Shown piece after piece: positions 10,287 to 22,584 of a stretch of 64,000 nucleotides of DNA. Made by a program: the position numbers and the translations under genes. The stretch's first letter is position 1, and each line of letters starts with the position of its first letter. Under the pieces are notes generated by a model, which saw only the letters and a program-made list of their open reading frames with translations, was not told the DNA's origin and ran no database searches. The DNA is taken from assembly GCA_002368545.1 (NCBI GenBank), contig MTSC01000004.1:248001-312000 (forward strand), in the 5' to 3' direction. Source of the DNA: Ramichloridium luteum. Taxonomy: Eukaryota > Ascomycota > Dothideomycetes > Mycosphaerellales > Dissoconiaceae.

Positions 10287-11981
10287 GCCTGAGTGAACAT
10301 TATGATATGCCGTGAGAGTAGCTGGTGGGGTCGAATGTAAATAGCCCCTTGATGGGTTTTGGCGGGGTGTTTTGTGTAAAAGTTGTTGTATTTTATCCGT
10401 CTAGCGTTTTATGCGTGTATCTGACAAGAGCAAATCTCGGTCCTATTGTCAATGATAGTGCTTCTGCACATGGCCTGGGGCATGCTCTGGGATATGGTCG
10501 AGGGACATCTGCTTGGACAACCCTTTGTTCCTGGTGGCGCATAGATTTAGGCGTGTAACTTAGCTGATCTAAATTTCCCGCCATTATCCTCATCGGCTCG
10601 ACGAGCCGTTGAACCATACCTTGCGACTCGGCGCAGCACAGATTCATGTCAAGGATGCTGATACCATCCCATCTTCAACACTGATAAGTCTAAAGTCTCT
10701 ACTGAATGCACTCGCCGACTGAATAGGGGACGAAACGGGTGCACGAGTGGTCGCGTGAAACGGCTTTAATGGAGGCCGCCAGCTTGCACGTCTCGAGCAC
10801 CTCAATCCGGACCATGTAACCCGAGGGCGACCAATCAATCAACAGGGCAGGATTTAGTGTCTCAAGGCAACCGTGGCGTTATCAACCTCCGTCTGTGCAG
10901 GGATAAACAGGCTTGATTCCTACCAGAGCCAAAGTCTTGCGCAGAGATTGCGTTGACATGATCCGATGAGCGCGTCTCACGCGCTGCATCCATACATTTT
11001 CTATGGCTCACAGACTTGTTCTGGGGGGTTCTAGTCCGGCCAGCGATAGACTCAAACATCTCGTCTCAAATTAAAACGAGCATGACGTCCAAAACCTCGG
11101 GGCAGCCCGACAGCACCAAAGCTCGTGCCCGTTCGCCGGTATATCAACTAACACCGTACACAATAGATCTCACTTCACAGGTATAAGCTATAAGGGAGGA
11201 CTGACTACGCAAGGATCAGTACCGATACAGCATATGCTTGAAACGGCAAAGTAAAGGTCATGACATGCCTTCCTTCAGAACCTGGCCGCGCTTGACTAGC
11301 CCGCAGGCAATGCTCCCAAAGAGTCAGGCTGCAGGTAGCTCAGAGTAACGGCCCCGACGAACAGGACACTGGCTTGGTGGTCTGCATCGGTCCGTAAGGC
11401 TACTGCTGCACGCACGGGACATATAACGAAACAACCAGGCAGACTGTACACCTGCACGCACGGAGGACATATAACGGAACAACCAGGCATGACCCAGCCG
11501 GGCCCTCGTACCCATCACTTGCCTTCACCGCTCGTTGGGACTTTGTCGCCACGCTTGCAGGAGCGGATGTTCCCCCTTTTGCGAGCCATCATGCCGCGCA
11601 CTTCCAGTCCTGGTACGCTATCGATCCTTCGTGACCAGATCTCCGACTCAGACTTCAGGAAGATCTTCGCTTAGTATGTCAATTTGTAATAATCCCCGTA
11701 CAGGCACGTCCTTTTAATGTCCTAAGCCGAATGCATCTTTTCGTGCATAGAAAAAGACGCCTGGAATTTTTAATCGCGACTTTCCAAAAATGTCGGGGTT
11801 CTGGACAAATCCCAGCTCTGCTCGTTTCATTCTTCATAGCGACCTCTTCACTCCGCCTACAGCTTCAACGATACGCACCTGCTTAAAAGATCAGACCTTT
11901 GTAGGTATTGATCCCTTCACGATTTCACTTTTAACACAAACTTCCGTCAAAGCATAGTATGATGCCGCAATGCGAATGGCT
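10287..11981. other. Intergenic, no supported gene; contains a direct repeat
   Basis: About 1.7 kb without a supported gene. The only structure seen is the direct repeat at 11406-11489. Confidence 0.5.
11406..11489. repeat. Imperfect direct repeat, 36 and 38 bp, 10-bp spacer
   Basis: Units 11406-11441 and 11452-11489 share CTGCACGCACGG, GACATATAACG and AACAACCAGGCA, differing by a 2-bp insertion and one substitution. No coding role is apparent. Confidence 0.8.
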
Positions 11982-13076
11982 TTATAAGCTGAGCAGTTCC
12001 TTGAACACAGCAGGATACCGCTCCCCCTTGACCACCTTTACATCCAGGAACTCCTGAATACCCTCCATCTCTGCCTCAGTCAGCGTTACAGATTTGCAAT
12101 TTTCCGCTACGCGTTCCTCCTTTGTCGCGCCCGGGATCGGCAAAGCGCCCTGCTGCCGTACCCACGCAAGTGCGACCTGCGGCGCCGTCAACCCACGCTT
12201 TCGGCCCAACTGCTCGATCTCCTCCGCCAGCAGGACATTCTGCTCGAAAGCACCTGGCTGGAACCGTGGCATTTGGTGCCGATAATCGTCCGCGGGCAGA
12301 TCGTCATGCTTCTTCAGCTGACCCGTCAACCAGCCCCGATCAAGCGGACTGTACGCGACGAGCGGGATTCCGAGTTCCCGACATGTCTCCGCAACACCGC
12401 CCGTTTGGAGAACGTGCCGCGAGAAGAGGCTGAGCTCGATCTCGACCGCTGCTGGCGGATACACGGCATGCGCGCGGCGGATCGTCGCGGGACCGACTTC
12501 GCTGAGTCCGTAGGAACCGATCTTACCTTCGACGATCAGCTCGGAGAGTGTCTGTACGCTGGTCTCTATGGGGACTTTCGGGTCGACGCGGGCACATTCG
12601 AAGAGATTGATAGATTTGCAGCCATCGAGGATGGAGAGTGCTTCATTCACCGAGGCACGGATGCCATCTGGTGAACAGTCGGGCGTGAAGGTCGCAGCGT
12701 TGTATGCGCCTTTCAAACTGAGGAAGACCTTATCCTTGTCTTCAGGATATTTCTCGAAGTAGTGCTTCAAGAGGTGAAGTGAGTTCCTCTCGAGAGAGCC
12801 ATAGAAGGTACCCTGGTGAGCTCAGTCAGGCAAGTTAACACAGCCGGATGATTGAGAGCTCGATCATACCGCGTTCCAGAAATTGGCACCATTGTCCAGG
12901 GCAGTCTTCATGACCTTGATCGCATCATCGAATGGCGTGCCGTGCCAAGTTGTGAAGCCTAGAAGGAGTCAATTCGGTAGACGAAGGAGACGACAAAGGT
13001 GAGATCTACCCATCAACCCAAATCCAGTCGGCCCAACTTGCTTCCCAGCAATCGTTGTTGGCGGAGAGTGTGTCAT
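11982..13076 (-). CDS. Aldo/keto reductase, pyridoxal-reductase type (328 aa, 3 exons)
   Basis: This NADPH-dependent aldo/keto reductase resembles fungal pyridoxal reductase (the Plr1 group), which reduces pyridoxal to pyridoxine; other aldehydes are possible substrates. Exons are 13076-13010, 12958-12870 and 12812-11982, joined by GT-AG introns of 51 and 57 nt. The start gives MTHSPPTTIAGKQVG, and the second exon encodes the family-typical GLMGFTTWHG and NFWNAGTFYG. The catalytic Tyr is Y56 and the Lys is in LSLKGAYN (K86). FECARVDP follows where many family members have a His. C-terminal PIPGATKEERVAEN is the usual cofactor-binding segment. It is divergent from the serine hydrolase gene at 13901. 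Family assignment is strong; substrate is by analogy. Confidence 0.9.
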
Positions 13077-13900
13077 ATTGAATGGTCAATCGAGAATTTC
13101 AACGAATGCTTCGACTGGCTGAACGAATTCTGTCCGATCTAATTGTATGGCAATATGTTACTTTTATAGGCGATGCTCATCCTATTGAACTTCGCGGAGA
13201 TACGGATTATTGTTGTCAACTACTCAAACTTCTCCGGCATTAACGTTAAGTCCGACAGGCAATACATGTACGATTCCCCGACAGCAATGGCTTATTTGTC
13301 AATGGATCCTTCTTATAGATGCAGTACTGAGGCAAGCGTCGAACAGCGCAAATCTCGTAAGGTGATCATCACGTCGTTTTTCGTGTTCTTGCTTGGGGCC
13401 TCGTGAGTAGCAAACCCTAAGCGTGAAGGCATTGTTGAAGGAGAATTGCCCCGAACTGATGATAGATTTCGCGATTCCAGTGAATGGGCTTCCAGACCCA
13501 CCAGACGGAACCTGCAAGATTTAATTCCCTTTCATAAGTATCATTCAACCGATGGAACTTCCAACCATAAAGCTGGTGTCAAACAACTAGGCTGTGACGC
13601 AGCTGAAGATTTCTTCCTGGCGTAGGCCACATGGGCTGAGGGTTGCATCGCTTAGCGAACAAAGTTTGCCGAGGTCAAGCGCATAACCATGGCCGCGTGC
13701 CGAGCCGCATCAGGTATTCCACAACAATACTCGAATCACAATCCGGGATCTGAGCATATTTCGAAACCACACGGCTGATATTGTGAGAGGCATTACCAAA
13801 AGTTCTTGGTGCGGTAGTATCACTCGACCAGGATCCAAGGATCGTGCGTGAATTACGATCACATCGGTTTTGCGTTGCTGCTTCAACCCCATCGTGGATT
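13077..13900. promoter_or_regulatory. Divergent intergenic region, reductase / serine hydrolase
   Basis: An 824-bp gap lies between two divergent start codons. No supported gene is seen. It probably holds both promoters. Confidence 0.4.
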
Positions 13901-15124
13901 ATGGCTTCGTCCATCTACACTTCCGCCAATATTGTCTCTTTCTCACTCCGATATGTGCTGCGCAAGATCACCCGACCATGGACGCCCGCCTCTCTCGATG
14001 AGACCGGTTTGTTCACCGGCGCGCCGCAACATGAGTACTTCTGCCGCGTGGACGAGTATGCTCCGGTGAGCCGGATGCACGCCTCTGCGAGCCCCTACAG
14101 TTGGCCCATTGGACCCGAAATCGAGTTACCCGGATCCTACACTTTCGATGGAGCTACAAAATCCCCGGAAGACTTCCTTGTGGAGACCGACACCGCCGCC
14201 CTGCTCGTCCTTGTCGACGGCCAAATCCGCTACGAGCGCTACCTCCTTACTGGCGGGCCCAAAGTGAATTGGCTCTCCATGTCCGTCGCGAAGAGCGTCG
14301 TCTCGTGCCTCGTCGGCATCGCCATCGACGAGGGGCACATCACCAGCATCTCCGAGCCGATCAGCAAGTACGTGCCCGTGAATGCGGGGTCCGCGTACGA
14401 TGGGATCACGATCAAGCAGGTGCTGCAGATGTCCTCCGGTGCGCGCTGGACGGAAGACTACAACGATCCGAAATCCGACGTGTTCCAGCTGGCACAGGCG
14501 ACGCGCGGTCGCGGCGGGGGCCTCAATGGCTTTGTCGCGCGCATGGCGAGGCAGAATCCGCCCGAGACGACCTGTCGGTATAATTCCGGCGAGACGCAGA
14601 TATTGGGGTGTTTGATCGCGCATGCGACGAAGCGGAGTTTAACGCAGTATATGGCGGAGAAGCTGGCGCAGCCGCTCGGGTTCGAGAGTGCGGGTTATTG
14701 GATCACGGATCTGTTCGGTACCGAGCTGGCGTACGGTGGACTGAATTTGACCGCGCGCGATTATGTAAAGGTTGGCGAGTTGTTCCGAAATGGTGGCGTG
14801 TGGCAGGGTAAACGGATCGTGAGCGAGGCGTGGGTACGTGCGTCGACGACGATCGATTCGCCGATCCGGGAGCCGGGACAGCCGATGGTCGGGGATCACC
14901 ATATTCCCCAGGGTTATGGATATCAGTGGTGGATCCCGCCCGGGAACAAGGGCGAGTTCTGCGGCATCGGTGTGTTGAATCAATGCGTCTATGTCAATCC
15001 GGAGAAAAAGACGACGATTGTCAAGCTCTCCGCGAACCGGAAGTATGGGACTTCTTCAGAGGAGCGGACGAATCGGGATACCGAGAATGTGGAACTGCTA
15101 CGTGCGATTGCGGCGAGCATTTGA
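13901..15124 (+). CDS. Serine hydrolase of the beta-lactamase / 6-aminohexanoate-dimer hydrolase fold
   Basis: This is a 407-aa single-exon protein of the class C beta-lactamase-like superfamily, whose members hydrolyse amide or ester bonds through a nucleophilic serine. The SxxK motif is S128-V-A-K131, in the setting LSMSVAKS. The Tyr motif is Y227-N-S, in RYNSGETQ. The GYGYQWW segment near the end matches the NylB-like branch. I chose the ATG at 13901; the frame extends upstream to 13844 without obvious protein character. The first 20 residues are mildly hydrophobic and could be a weak membrane anchor, but no clear cleavage site is visible. In fungi such proteins include esterases and secondary-metabolite transacylases, so true beta-lactamase activity should not be assumed. 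It is divergent from the aldo/keto reductase. Confidence 0.87.
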   Translation: MASSIYTSANIVSFSLRYVLRKITRPWTPASLDETGLFTGAPQHEYFCRVDEYAPVSRMHASASPYSWPIGPEIELPGSYTFDGATKSPEDFLVETDTAALLVLVDGQIRYERYLLTGGPKVNWLSMSVAKSVVSCLVGIAIDEGHITSISEPISKYVPVNAGSAYDGITIKQVLQMSSGARWTEDYNDPKSDVFQLAQATRGRGGGLNGFVARMARQNPPETTCRYNSGETQILGCLIAHATKRSLTQYMAEKLAQPLGFESAGYWITDLFGTELAYGGLNLTARDYVKVGELFRNGGVWQGKRIVSEAWVRASTTIDSPIREPGQPMVGDHHIPQGYGYQWWIPPGNKGEFCGIGVLNQCVYVNPEKKTTIVKLSANRKYGTSSEERTNRDTENVELLRAIAASI

Positions 15125-16487
15125 GGTTCGGATGAATGGATGACGGCGAAGTTCATGCTGAGATCTACATTTCCGAGCACGTTGGTGTTATGAATTCTCA
15201 TATTCACAAGTCGATGCCTCACATCGCGGACACTTTGCTCACACGTTCTCGCACTTCGTGATCGCCCCGACTTGTGATCTCATGATCTTGGACTGTGCAG
15301 AGCCTCAGGCCTGCCATTCAGAAATAGCTTTTTCAAGCAGTATCACCTGCACAAAAGGCGACATCACCTCGGGCCCCTTGCAATTCCACCTGCATCCATC
15401 AATTGATGCTGGCTTGATTAGTCACCTTCGCCTCGAGCGCAGTCGGAGCCCCGGCCTGTGTCGCTTGACACGACCATTTGTTCTTGTTCGATACTCACAA
15501 TCTCCTACCGCTTTCCATCACGCGTCTCCCTTCCATGCCGCCGGCAAAGCCACTCATTATCAGTGCGCGCTAGTGACCACGTTCCAGGCTTGGATCGGCC
15601 AGGCCTGATTTGATCCGAGCCGCCCGGTAGGCCGACTGCGTTGGCCACGATGCAGATCTTGATCACCACGCGAGCCAACGTCCGGGATGCCTCCAGGGAC
15701 AAACCGCCAAGGCCGGATGATCGGGCGCGAAGCTTTCGCTTGTGCGCGAGAGGTGTGCAAACCTTCGCGACACCGCCGCGGAACTTATTAGCAGTCGCGG
15801 GCGCCAGATGAACGCCTCGACCGCCTCGATTGGGCACGGACAAGCCTTGCCAAGCTGGTTCAAGCCTAGCCAAGTCGAGTGCGCAAGCCCCGAACAAGCC
15901 GCATCAAGCCTCATCAGGAGACCTGGAGACCCCAGATTGCGCTGGTTCGACGAGAAGGGCAATTGTCCTTGCAACGCTAGCCGTAACAAGCTTGGAAAGG
16001 CACCCTCGTGGACAATTTCTGCTGGTCCCGCGGCGAGCGGACGGCCCTGTCGGAGGAAAAGAACAGCGGCATGGCCTACGCGTGGTTGCCATGTGATGGG
16101 TAACGATGCGGCGGCTCCGCAAACGCCAATGCAACCCTGTGTCAATCTCTTATGCAAGCCCTGCGATCAACTACCAACCGCATGCGCCTCTGTCGGCTGG
16201 AGAAGCCAGCGATCGAGTGCCATGTGGACGGAGAGGCCGGTTTGTGGCTGTTCTCCAGCACTCAATATGGCCAACGAATTTCCAGACAACGCCACGAAGA
16301 CGAAAATCAAGGCTTCGCGAAGCTTTTGGCGAGATTCTCTCTCGGCGAGGCGATGCTTGGTCTCAAGCACGGGCGACAGGCAGTTGATCGGCCAGCAACA
16401 CCACGACCATAGAGACTCGACGATTGCCCTCCTAAGAATGCGTCACATCACTCATCTCCATCATCTCAAGCATCTGAACCAGCCACC
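15125..16487. other. Intergenic, no supported gene
   Basis: About 1.36 kb. Several overlapping frames of moderate length run on both strands, but none has domain character or conserved motifs. Short CAAGC-rich stretches occur near 15840-15900. Confidence 0.5.
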
Positions 16488-18599
16488 ATGAGCATGCGTT
16501 CTCTCTTTCTCGCCTCTTCCGCCGTGATCGGGTCAGTTCTTGCTGCACCCGCTCCCGCGCCGCAAGACATTCCTTTTGACCTTGCCTATGCGCTCCCCAA
16601 CCCTTCCTATACCACTGATCTCGGAGTGACGGCTCAGACGGTGTCTTACAACCCGACGACCGTCTACTCTGCCGCCGTCGCGCAGATCACCTCCACCAAC
16701 ACCAACACGGCTCTGGACACTGAAACTACCGTCCCGGCCGACGCAACTGGCGCGCAGAAGCGTGCAGCCGAGACCGCATGCACCAGCCAACCCTCTGGCT
16801 ATGGCCCGGTGCCTACCCCCGACTCGCCTTCCGCCTTCCTGGCCATGGCCACCTTTTCCTCCGCGGCCTCCTCGGCCCCGGTGCCCTCCGGCTACACGCA
16901 GACTTTCAGCAACCTGCAGGCCTCGAACAATGCGTGAGTGTGGCCTCAGCTCGCAAGCCATGTGCTCTTGTCTCATACTGACGGCGGCTGTAGTTATGGC
17001 TACCTTGGCTACACCACCCTTCAAACCTACGATTCCAACGCCTGCGCGGCTAAATGCAACAAGATCAACGGTTGCATCTCCTTCAACATTTACTTCGAGC
17101 GTGACCCTACCGTCGACCCGGGAACCGGGAACTCTGGTTGTGCCAACCCGGCTTCGACCACCCAGATAAAGTGTGTGTTCTGGGGTGGCCCTGTCAACAC
17201 TGGCAATGCTCTCAACGTTGGACAATGGAGGAACCAATTCCAGGTGGTGATCGCTGGCTCCAACGGCTATGTGAACAACACCGTTGCCCAGGTCCCTGGC
17301 TACGGCACTGCCAACCCCTTGGGCCACGCCGCCATCAACGCTCCGTACGACGCTTATGGCTTCGACAGCTACATGGGCAGCGCCATCTTCGTGGGAGCCT
17401 TCAATGCCCAGCTCTGTGCCGACGCTTGCACGCAGAAGAGCAACTACGCGATCGCCCACCCGCCTACCGACGGCACACCCGTCCAGACCTGCCAGTTCTT
17501 CAACACCTACATTCTCTACATCAACACCACCAACAACATTCAGGGACAGGTCTGCGCTATGTACAGCGAGTCCTGGCCTGCTTCCTATGCCACCAATGTT
17601 GGCCAATACCGTGGCAACGACCACTTTCTTCTTGAATACAGCTTCTCATATAGCAACGCTACCAACCCGGGCTCCACCAACCCGGTCGCCGCCGTCTACC
17701 AGGCTAAGAAGGATATCCTTTGGCCTGCCAACTCGGCTCAGCCTTACTGCTCCAGCATCCTGGGCTACACCAACCCATTGACCACTTCTACGGTCTTCGC
17801 GACTGCCACGACCACCACGACCACCACCGCTACCACCGTGACGACTCAAGCCGCCCGCGTCGCCGCTGGCAAGCGCGCGCCGATGGCCGGCATGGATCTC
17901 GCGCCTCGCGACACCATCGCCAAGCCAGACGTCCTGACCAAGTACCCAGCCTCGATCGTCACCTCGGCCTGCTCGCTCGCCGTGTCGTCCGCGACTTCCA
18001 CCAGCACGGTCCTCACCACCACCACGGCCACGACCGTGCCGGCGACCTCCACCACCACTACGACCGTCACCACGGCCGCGGCTGCCGTCCCCACGCACGC
18101 CATCGTCCAAATCTCCCAAACCGACGGCTACAACTGGTGGGGCGTGTCCGACGTGCCGTGCAACAACGACAACGCCGCCTTCCTGCTCGAGGGCTACCCG
18201 GAGTCCTCCGATGGCGACACTTTCCACTACACGGGTGCGGGCCAACCGATCACCGTCGTCAACACCGCCGTCGGCGCGCCCGACGTCGGCGACACCATGT
18301 ACTACGACCCGGCGAACGCTCTCTACGGCCCCGCCGGCGCCGCGGGCGTCGCCTCGTTCCTCACGGCGGTCCCACCGAGCGATGCGAACACAAAGGTCAC
18401 GGAGCCGATCAACTGCAGTGTCGATGCGAACGGCGATCTGAACTGTCTGTGGGCGGATACCGGCGTCTTCGGTGACTGGTGGTTCTGCCGTGGAATTGTC
18501 ACGCTCGTGCAGCCCGGGTATGATCTCTCGGGCAACAGCGAGTGCCAGGAGGGACTGGTGTATAAGTTGAAGAATCTGGAGTGGCAGGGAACAAGCTAG
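16488..18599 (+). CDS. Secreted Cys-rich, Thr-rich glycoprotein with two apple/PAN-like modules (683 aa)
   Basis: The N-terminus is a signal peptide (MRSLFLASSAVIGSVLAAP). Exons are 16488-16933 and 16994-18599; the 60-nt intron joins ASNNA to YGYLGY. Two Cys-rich modules follow, one with ACAAKC...GCISFN and one with LCADAC...CQFFNTY, resembling PAN/apple-like modules of fungal cell-surface proteins. KR dipeptides (AQKRAA, GKRAPM) are candidate Kex2 sites. Two Thr-rich, probably O-glycosylated stretches flank the second site. The C-terminal domain (from about residue 520) has NWWGVSDVPC and four or more cysteines. No GPI anchor signal is evident, so the product is likely secreted or wall-associated. 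I do not recognise an enzymatic activity. Confidence 0.8.
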
Positions 18600-19372
18600 A
18601 TGGGCACCTGGGCTTTGTTTTGGGCTGTGGAGTTCAGGGATTAGTTATGAAGAAGAGGTTTCGGGGGAGCATACTTGCATCTTTTTTTCGTTTCATACTT
18701 GCATCTACATTATGACATTGCGCGCTGCAAGTCTCGCCGAAGAGTGATCATGTCTTGACACCGGCCCGACACCGGGCCGCGGATCTTGAGTCTCGTCCCG
18801 AAAATGTTTGTGACGGTAACGAGAAAAAAGACTTTGTAGCATTAACAAAAGTGATCGATGGGGAATATAACTGAACGGAAGTCACATCGCTGCGCTCAAA
18901 ACTTCAAGATAGACAGAACGCCCGCTAGTAATATAGCATTGCCCCCCCTGCCGGCACAGATGTTTCCAGACACTGTCTTGTCCGCCTTTCTGGCCATTTA
19001 ATCTTTATGGTTTTTTAGAGTATGTCTGGAAAGCTTCCTGATAGCATGTCATGACCGATCCCGGCGGCCGCAGCGGTCATATTCTTGTGCAATAATATCG
19101 ACCAGATCTGACATGTAGCCATTCTACCTTCATGCTGTGCCAGTCCGAGTGCAAGGAGGAGATGGTTTCAAAGCGTGGTTGGAGAGTTCCTGGTTGGAGA
19201 TCGGCGTTTCTCTGTGTGTATCCATATGAACGACGTACCATGCCATCATCGAAATCACGTTGCATGGGCGCCTATCTGACATGAGGATGAGCTCCACCAC
19301 GCGGGCTTGGATTCCTGCAAAGATGCGGGTATTGGGACTTGAAGATCAAGCCTCGAACCAAACCGGCAACGC
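18600..19372. other. Intergenic between convergent genes
   Basis: A 773-bp gap between two 3' ends. No gene is supported. It should carry the polyadenylation regions of both neighbours. Confidence 0.45.
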
Positions 19373-21453
19373 TCACGGCGTGGAGAGAACGGGCCCATTG
19401 GCGAACAATTGCCCGGTGCGGGACCAGCTGACGTCCCAGACGACGGAGGAGTTGGTGGTGTTTTGGTACAGGTACGAGACGCCGTCAGAGCCGCACGTGG
19501 CAGCGAGTCGGGAGTAGGCCGTGGCGTTGTAGAGCGTCCCGGGGATGTAGTATCGCCAGCCCTCGGTATAGGCGCTATCGCCCACCCAGCGGTTGATGGT
19601 GTTGTTGACGTTTTGGAAGAAGACGCTGTGAGAACGATGGGTTTCGTGGTCAGCCAAGGGAGAATTTTTCGCTGAAAGCCAGCCAATGCGAGAGTGAAGG
19701 AGGGCACGGGAATGGAGGAGGGAATTGGACTCACTATTCGGTCTGCTGGCCATCGTTGCACGCGGCCACTTTGCTGTTGGTGTAGGTGGGTTGGGAGAAT
19801 GTCGGACCTGTATTCAAAGCGTTAATGACTCGCGCAACGAGGACAAAAGTGGCAACGGTGGTGACATACCTTGCCACCAATCATCCGTCGGCTCGCCATA
19901 TTCATCGAAGTCCGCGTACCATTGCTGATATTTGCTAATACTCGCGTTTCGATAGTAGAGATTGATGCCGTTGGTGCCGTTATTCCGGTAGAGAGTGCAT
20001 GCAAGTCCAGAACGTGCATCTCCCTCGAACTGCCACTGGAGCTCCCAGGTCGCACTGCTGTTTGTCAAGTTGAAGCTGTATTGGCTGATATACTCGTTGC
20101 TGTCGCCATAGAAGACATGCAGGTGGTCCAGGGTGTCGGTCTGGTTGATCGCGCATGCCGCGAGACCGGCGCTGGCGGAAGTGGCAGTCGCCGTGGTCGA
20201 GATCTGCACAGGATTGCTCCATTCGACGGGGTAAGTGCCAATGGGGGTAGTCGAAGAGATGGTATTCACCAGCCCGGTGCCGTCGACGTAGAACACTTGG
20301 CGTGTAGAAACACCATTGAAATTGTACATGAGGGCAGTCAGCGGAGTGCTCAAGCCCGCCGTGACCGGTAGCACGGAGCCGCTGGAGGCCTGCAAGGATC
20401 GTTTGGAGCTCTGCTGGGTCCAGACCTTATTCCGGTATACGTTCTCAGCGATGCTGCCATTTATGGTCTGGAAGTACATCAGACGGGTAGCATCGCCGAA
20501 GGTTGATGTTGTCGCGCCCAGGCCTCCGTTCCCGAGCATGGCATACTTCTGTGTCGAAGAGATTGGCGTCGAAGAGTTGTTGGTGGAGTTTGACGGCGTT
20601 GCTGCCGGTGAACTACGACGCCGTTAGCACATGTACTACATGCCTTGGAACTTTGTCCGTGACGACCGATCACTCACCTGGACGAGTTCTTATGTGCCAG
20701 CGACCCCACAACTGCACCAATGATGATCGCCAACGCGACGATCGCACCGATGACCCCGACAATAATCCATTGTTTCTTCGTGAGACCATGATACTTCTGC
20801 GCTTTCGCACCCGCTGGCGGCACAAATTTATCAAACGAATGATCCGTCAAACCCTCCTGGTCTGTTGTCTGCTGGACCGCGACGTAGCCTTTAGGATACG
20901 AGTTTCCATCGCCGTGCTTGATATCCGGCTGGTAGGACTGTACATAAGGAATCGGACCATGGTCTTCCTGGAACTGACCCTTCTTCTCTGCCTGCGGTCC
21001 ATAGTTCTCCGTGTACGGAATCGGACCGTGATCTTGATGGTACTGGCTCGGTGGGGAGACGACCTCGAGGCCTTCGCTTTCCCGGTTCACATTCACATTC
21101 CCTGTACCACTCGCGTTGACGCCGATATCACCGACCGGCTCAAGCATGCTCACGCGATGCGTGCCGACACTGTTGTGCGTCGGATTGAAAGCCTGGCTGG
21201 CGGTCGACGGGGTCCGGAAGGGCGGACTGCCGCTGCTCTCGAGCAGGCTGACCGCGTGTGGGCTCACGGGATCATGGGAATGGTTACCGCCGGTGAACGT
21301 TCCCGGAGCGTCAAAGTCCCGGCTGACGCGTTCGGGGAGTGTGGTGTATTGTGTTGAGAGGTGCTCATCTTGTTGTGTGGTGCTGGACTTGGTTGCTGGC
21401 GCTGCCGGCGCTGCTGCTGGTGCAGCAGCGGCGGTGTTGCTGTCTGTAGGCAT
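19373..21453 (-). CDS. Type II membrane protein with fucose-lectin-like beta-propeller (614 aa, 4 exons)
   Basis: Exons are 21453-20678, 20612-19870, 19807-19735 and 19625-19373, with introns of 62 to 109 nt. The N-terminal 225 residues are cytosolic and low-complexity (Ala/Pro stretch; a repeated DHGPIPY motif). A single membrane helix (WIIVGVIGAIVALAIIIGAV) follows near residues 229-253. Next come a Ser/Thr/Asn-rich stalk and a C-terminal domain of repeated W/Y-rich strands (NGSIAENVYRNKVW, YYRNASISKYQQW, NTINRWV) typical of the AAL-type fucose-specific lectin propeller. The lectin part has many N-x-S/T sites and would face outside. The family binds fucosylated glycans; binding residues here were not checked. 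The neighbours are also surface proteins. Confidence 0.82.
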
Positions 21454-22584
21454 AGAAGCCGTGGTTGACCGACGACGGCGAGAAGTGATCCGATCTGATT
21501 AACCGCTTACCCGCTCAACGACTTGATACAAAGAGCAAACAAAGAAAGGATCAGAAGGGGAAAGAAAGTAAGAAAGCGATCACAGCGCACATGCACAGGA
21601 AGACGAGAGAACCGCGATATAGCGACCTTACTCAGCGACAAGCACCTATTGTATTTACAGCGTTCACCTCCATTGCCGAGGGGCGGTGGCTCATGATTCC
21701 TGTGATGAGATGGCGAGCGAACGACAATCACAGCCTGTTCGCGGGCTAGCCTGGTTTCATGCCCCAGGCGCTGGCGAACTTGTTGCACCGCCCATTGGGT
21801 AAACCTTACGGCTGTGCCTCGCTGCAGCAGCAAGCCATGCATCTCTTGCCCGCGCGATCTCGCGGGCACTTGGCAAACGGGTAAGATGTTGGTGGTGACA
21901 GTGGCCCTTGGTGTAGGGCAAGCTAGAGATGAAACGAAAGCTTCGGGTCGCCGCTAGTATTATGATCTTCCATCGTGCACCTGGATCGTACATTGTGAGC
22001 GAGGCAGAAGAAGCCATTAAGATCTCCCACCAATGCGGACGCGGTGAGGTCTCCGCAGCTGGAGGAAGTTGAGGAGGGCGAGGGCTGGCGGGCACGGCTG
22101 AGAACCGCTGGCACAGCCGCTAGCCGCACGCTAACCCTGCAACGTCGGAGATATATTTAGGAGCTGACAAGCTCACCTCTCAATGGGGGCCGAACAGCAC
22201 ATCAACCAACGGGAAGGCGGAGAGCCAGCGGAAAACCAACAATCTGTGCGAGATTTGATTTCATAGCACCTATCGACCGAAGGCCCGAGGTTGATATCGC
22301 GTGATAGGATGTAGGGTCGCGGGATAACATTGCCCTGATTTGACGTGCTGTGCCAGAATGCGCCGCAAGCAATGAGCAAACGTCCAGAAGCTTCTTGCCG
22401 GCGGTTCCATGGGTCATCATTCTGCCGAGGGCTCGGAGGAGGGGAGAACGACCGATCCCAATCGCCAGAGAGGGGAGGCAATTAGCTTCTGGAACCTCAC
22501 GAGAGATGAAACCAGGCACATGGGATCTCTACACTTGAAAATGTCTTGGCGGATTTTTTTGATATGTACATCTTACCCGAGATG
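21454..22584. other. Intergenic, no supported gene
   Basis: About 1.1 kb upstream of the lectin gene and downstream of the SUR7-like gene. It has short overlapping frames only and probably holds the lectin promoter. Confidence 0.45.

Noticed and set aside
13901..15124. True antibiotic beta-lactamase
   Set aside because: Only the fold motifs SxxK and YxN are seen; fungal members of this fold are usually esterases or transacylases, so resistance is not claimed.
15742..16491. 249-codon plus-strand frame before the secreted glycoprotein gene
   Set aside because: No recognisable motif, and it overlaps the next gene's start in another frame.
16533..17624. 363-codon minus-strand frame
   Set aside because: Antisense to a well-supported secreted protein gene; Val/Gly/Arg-rich shadow composition.
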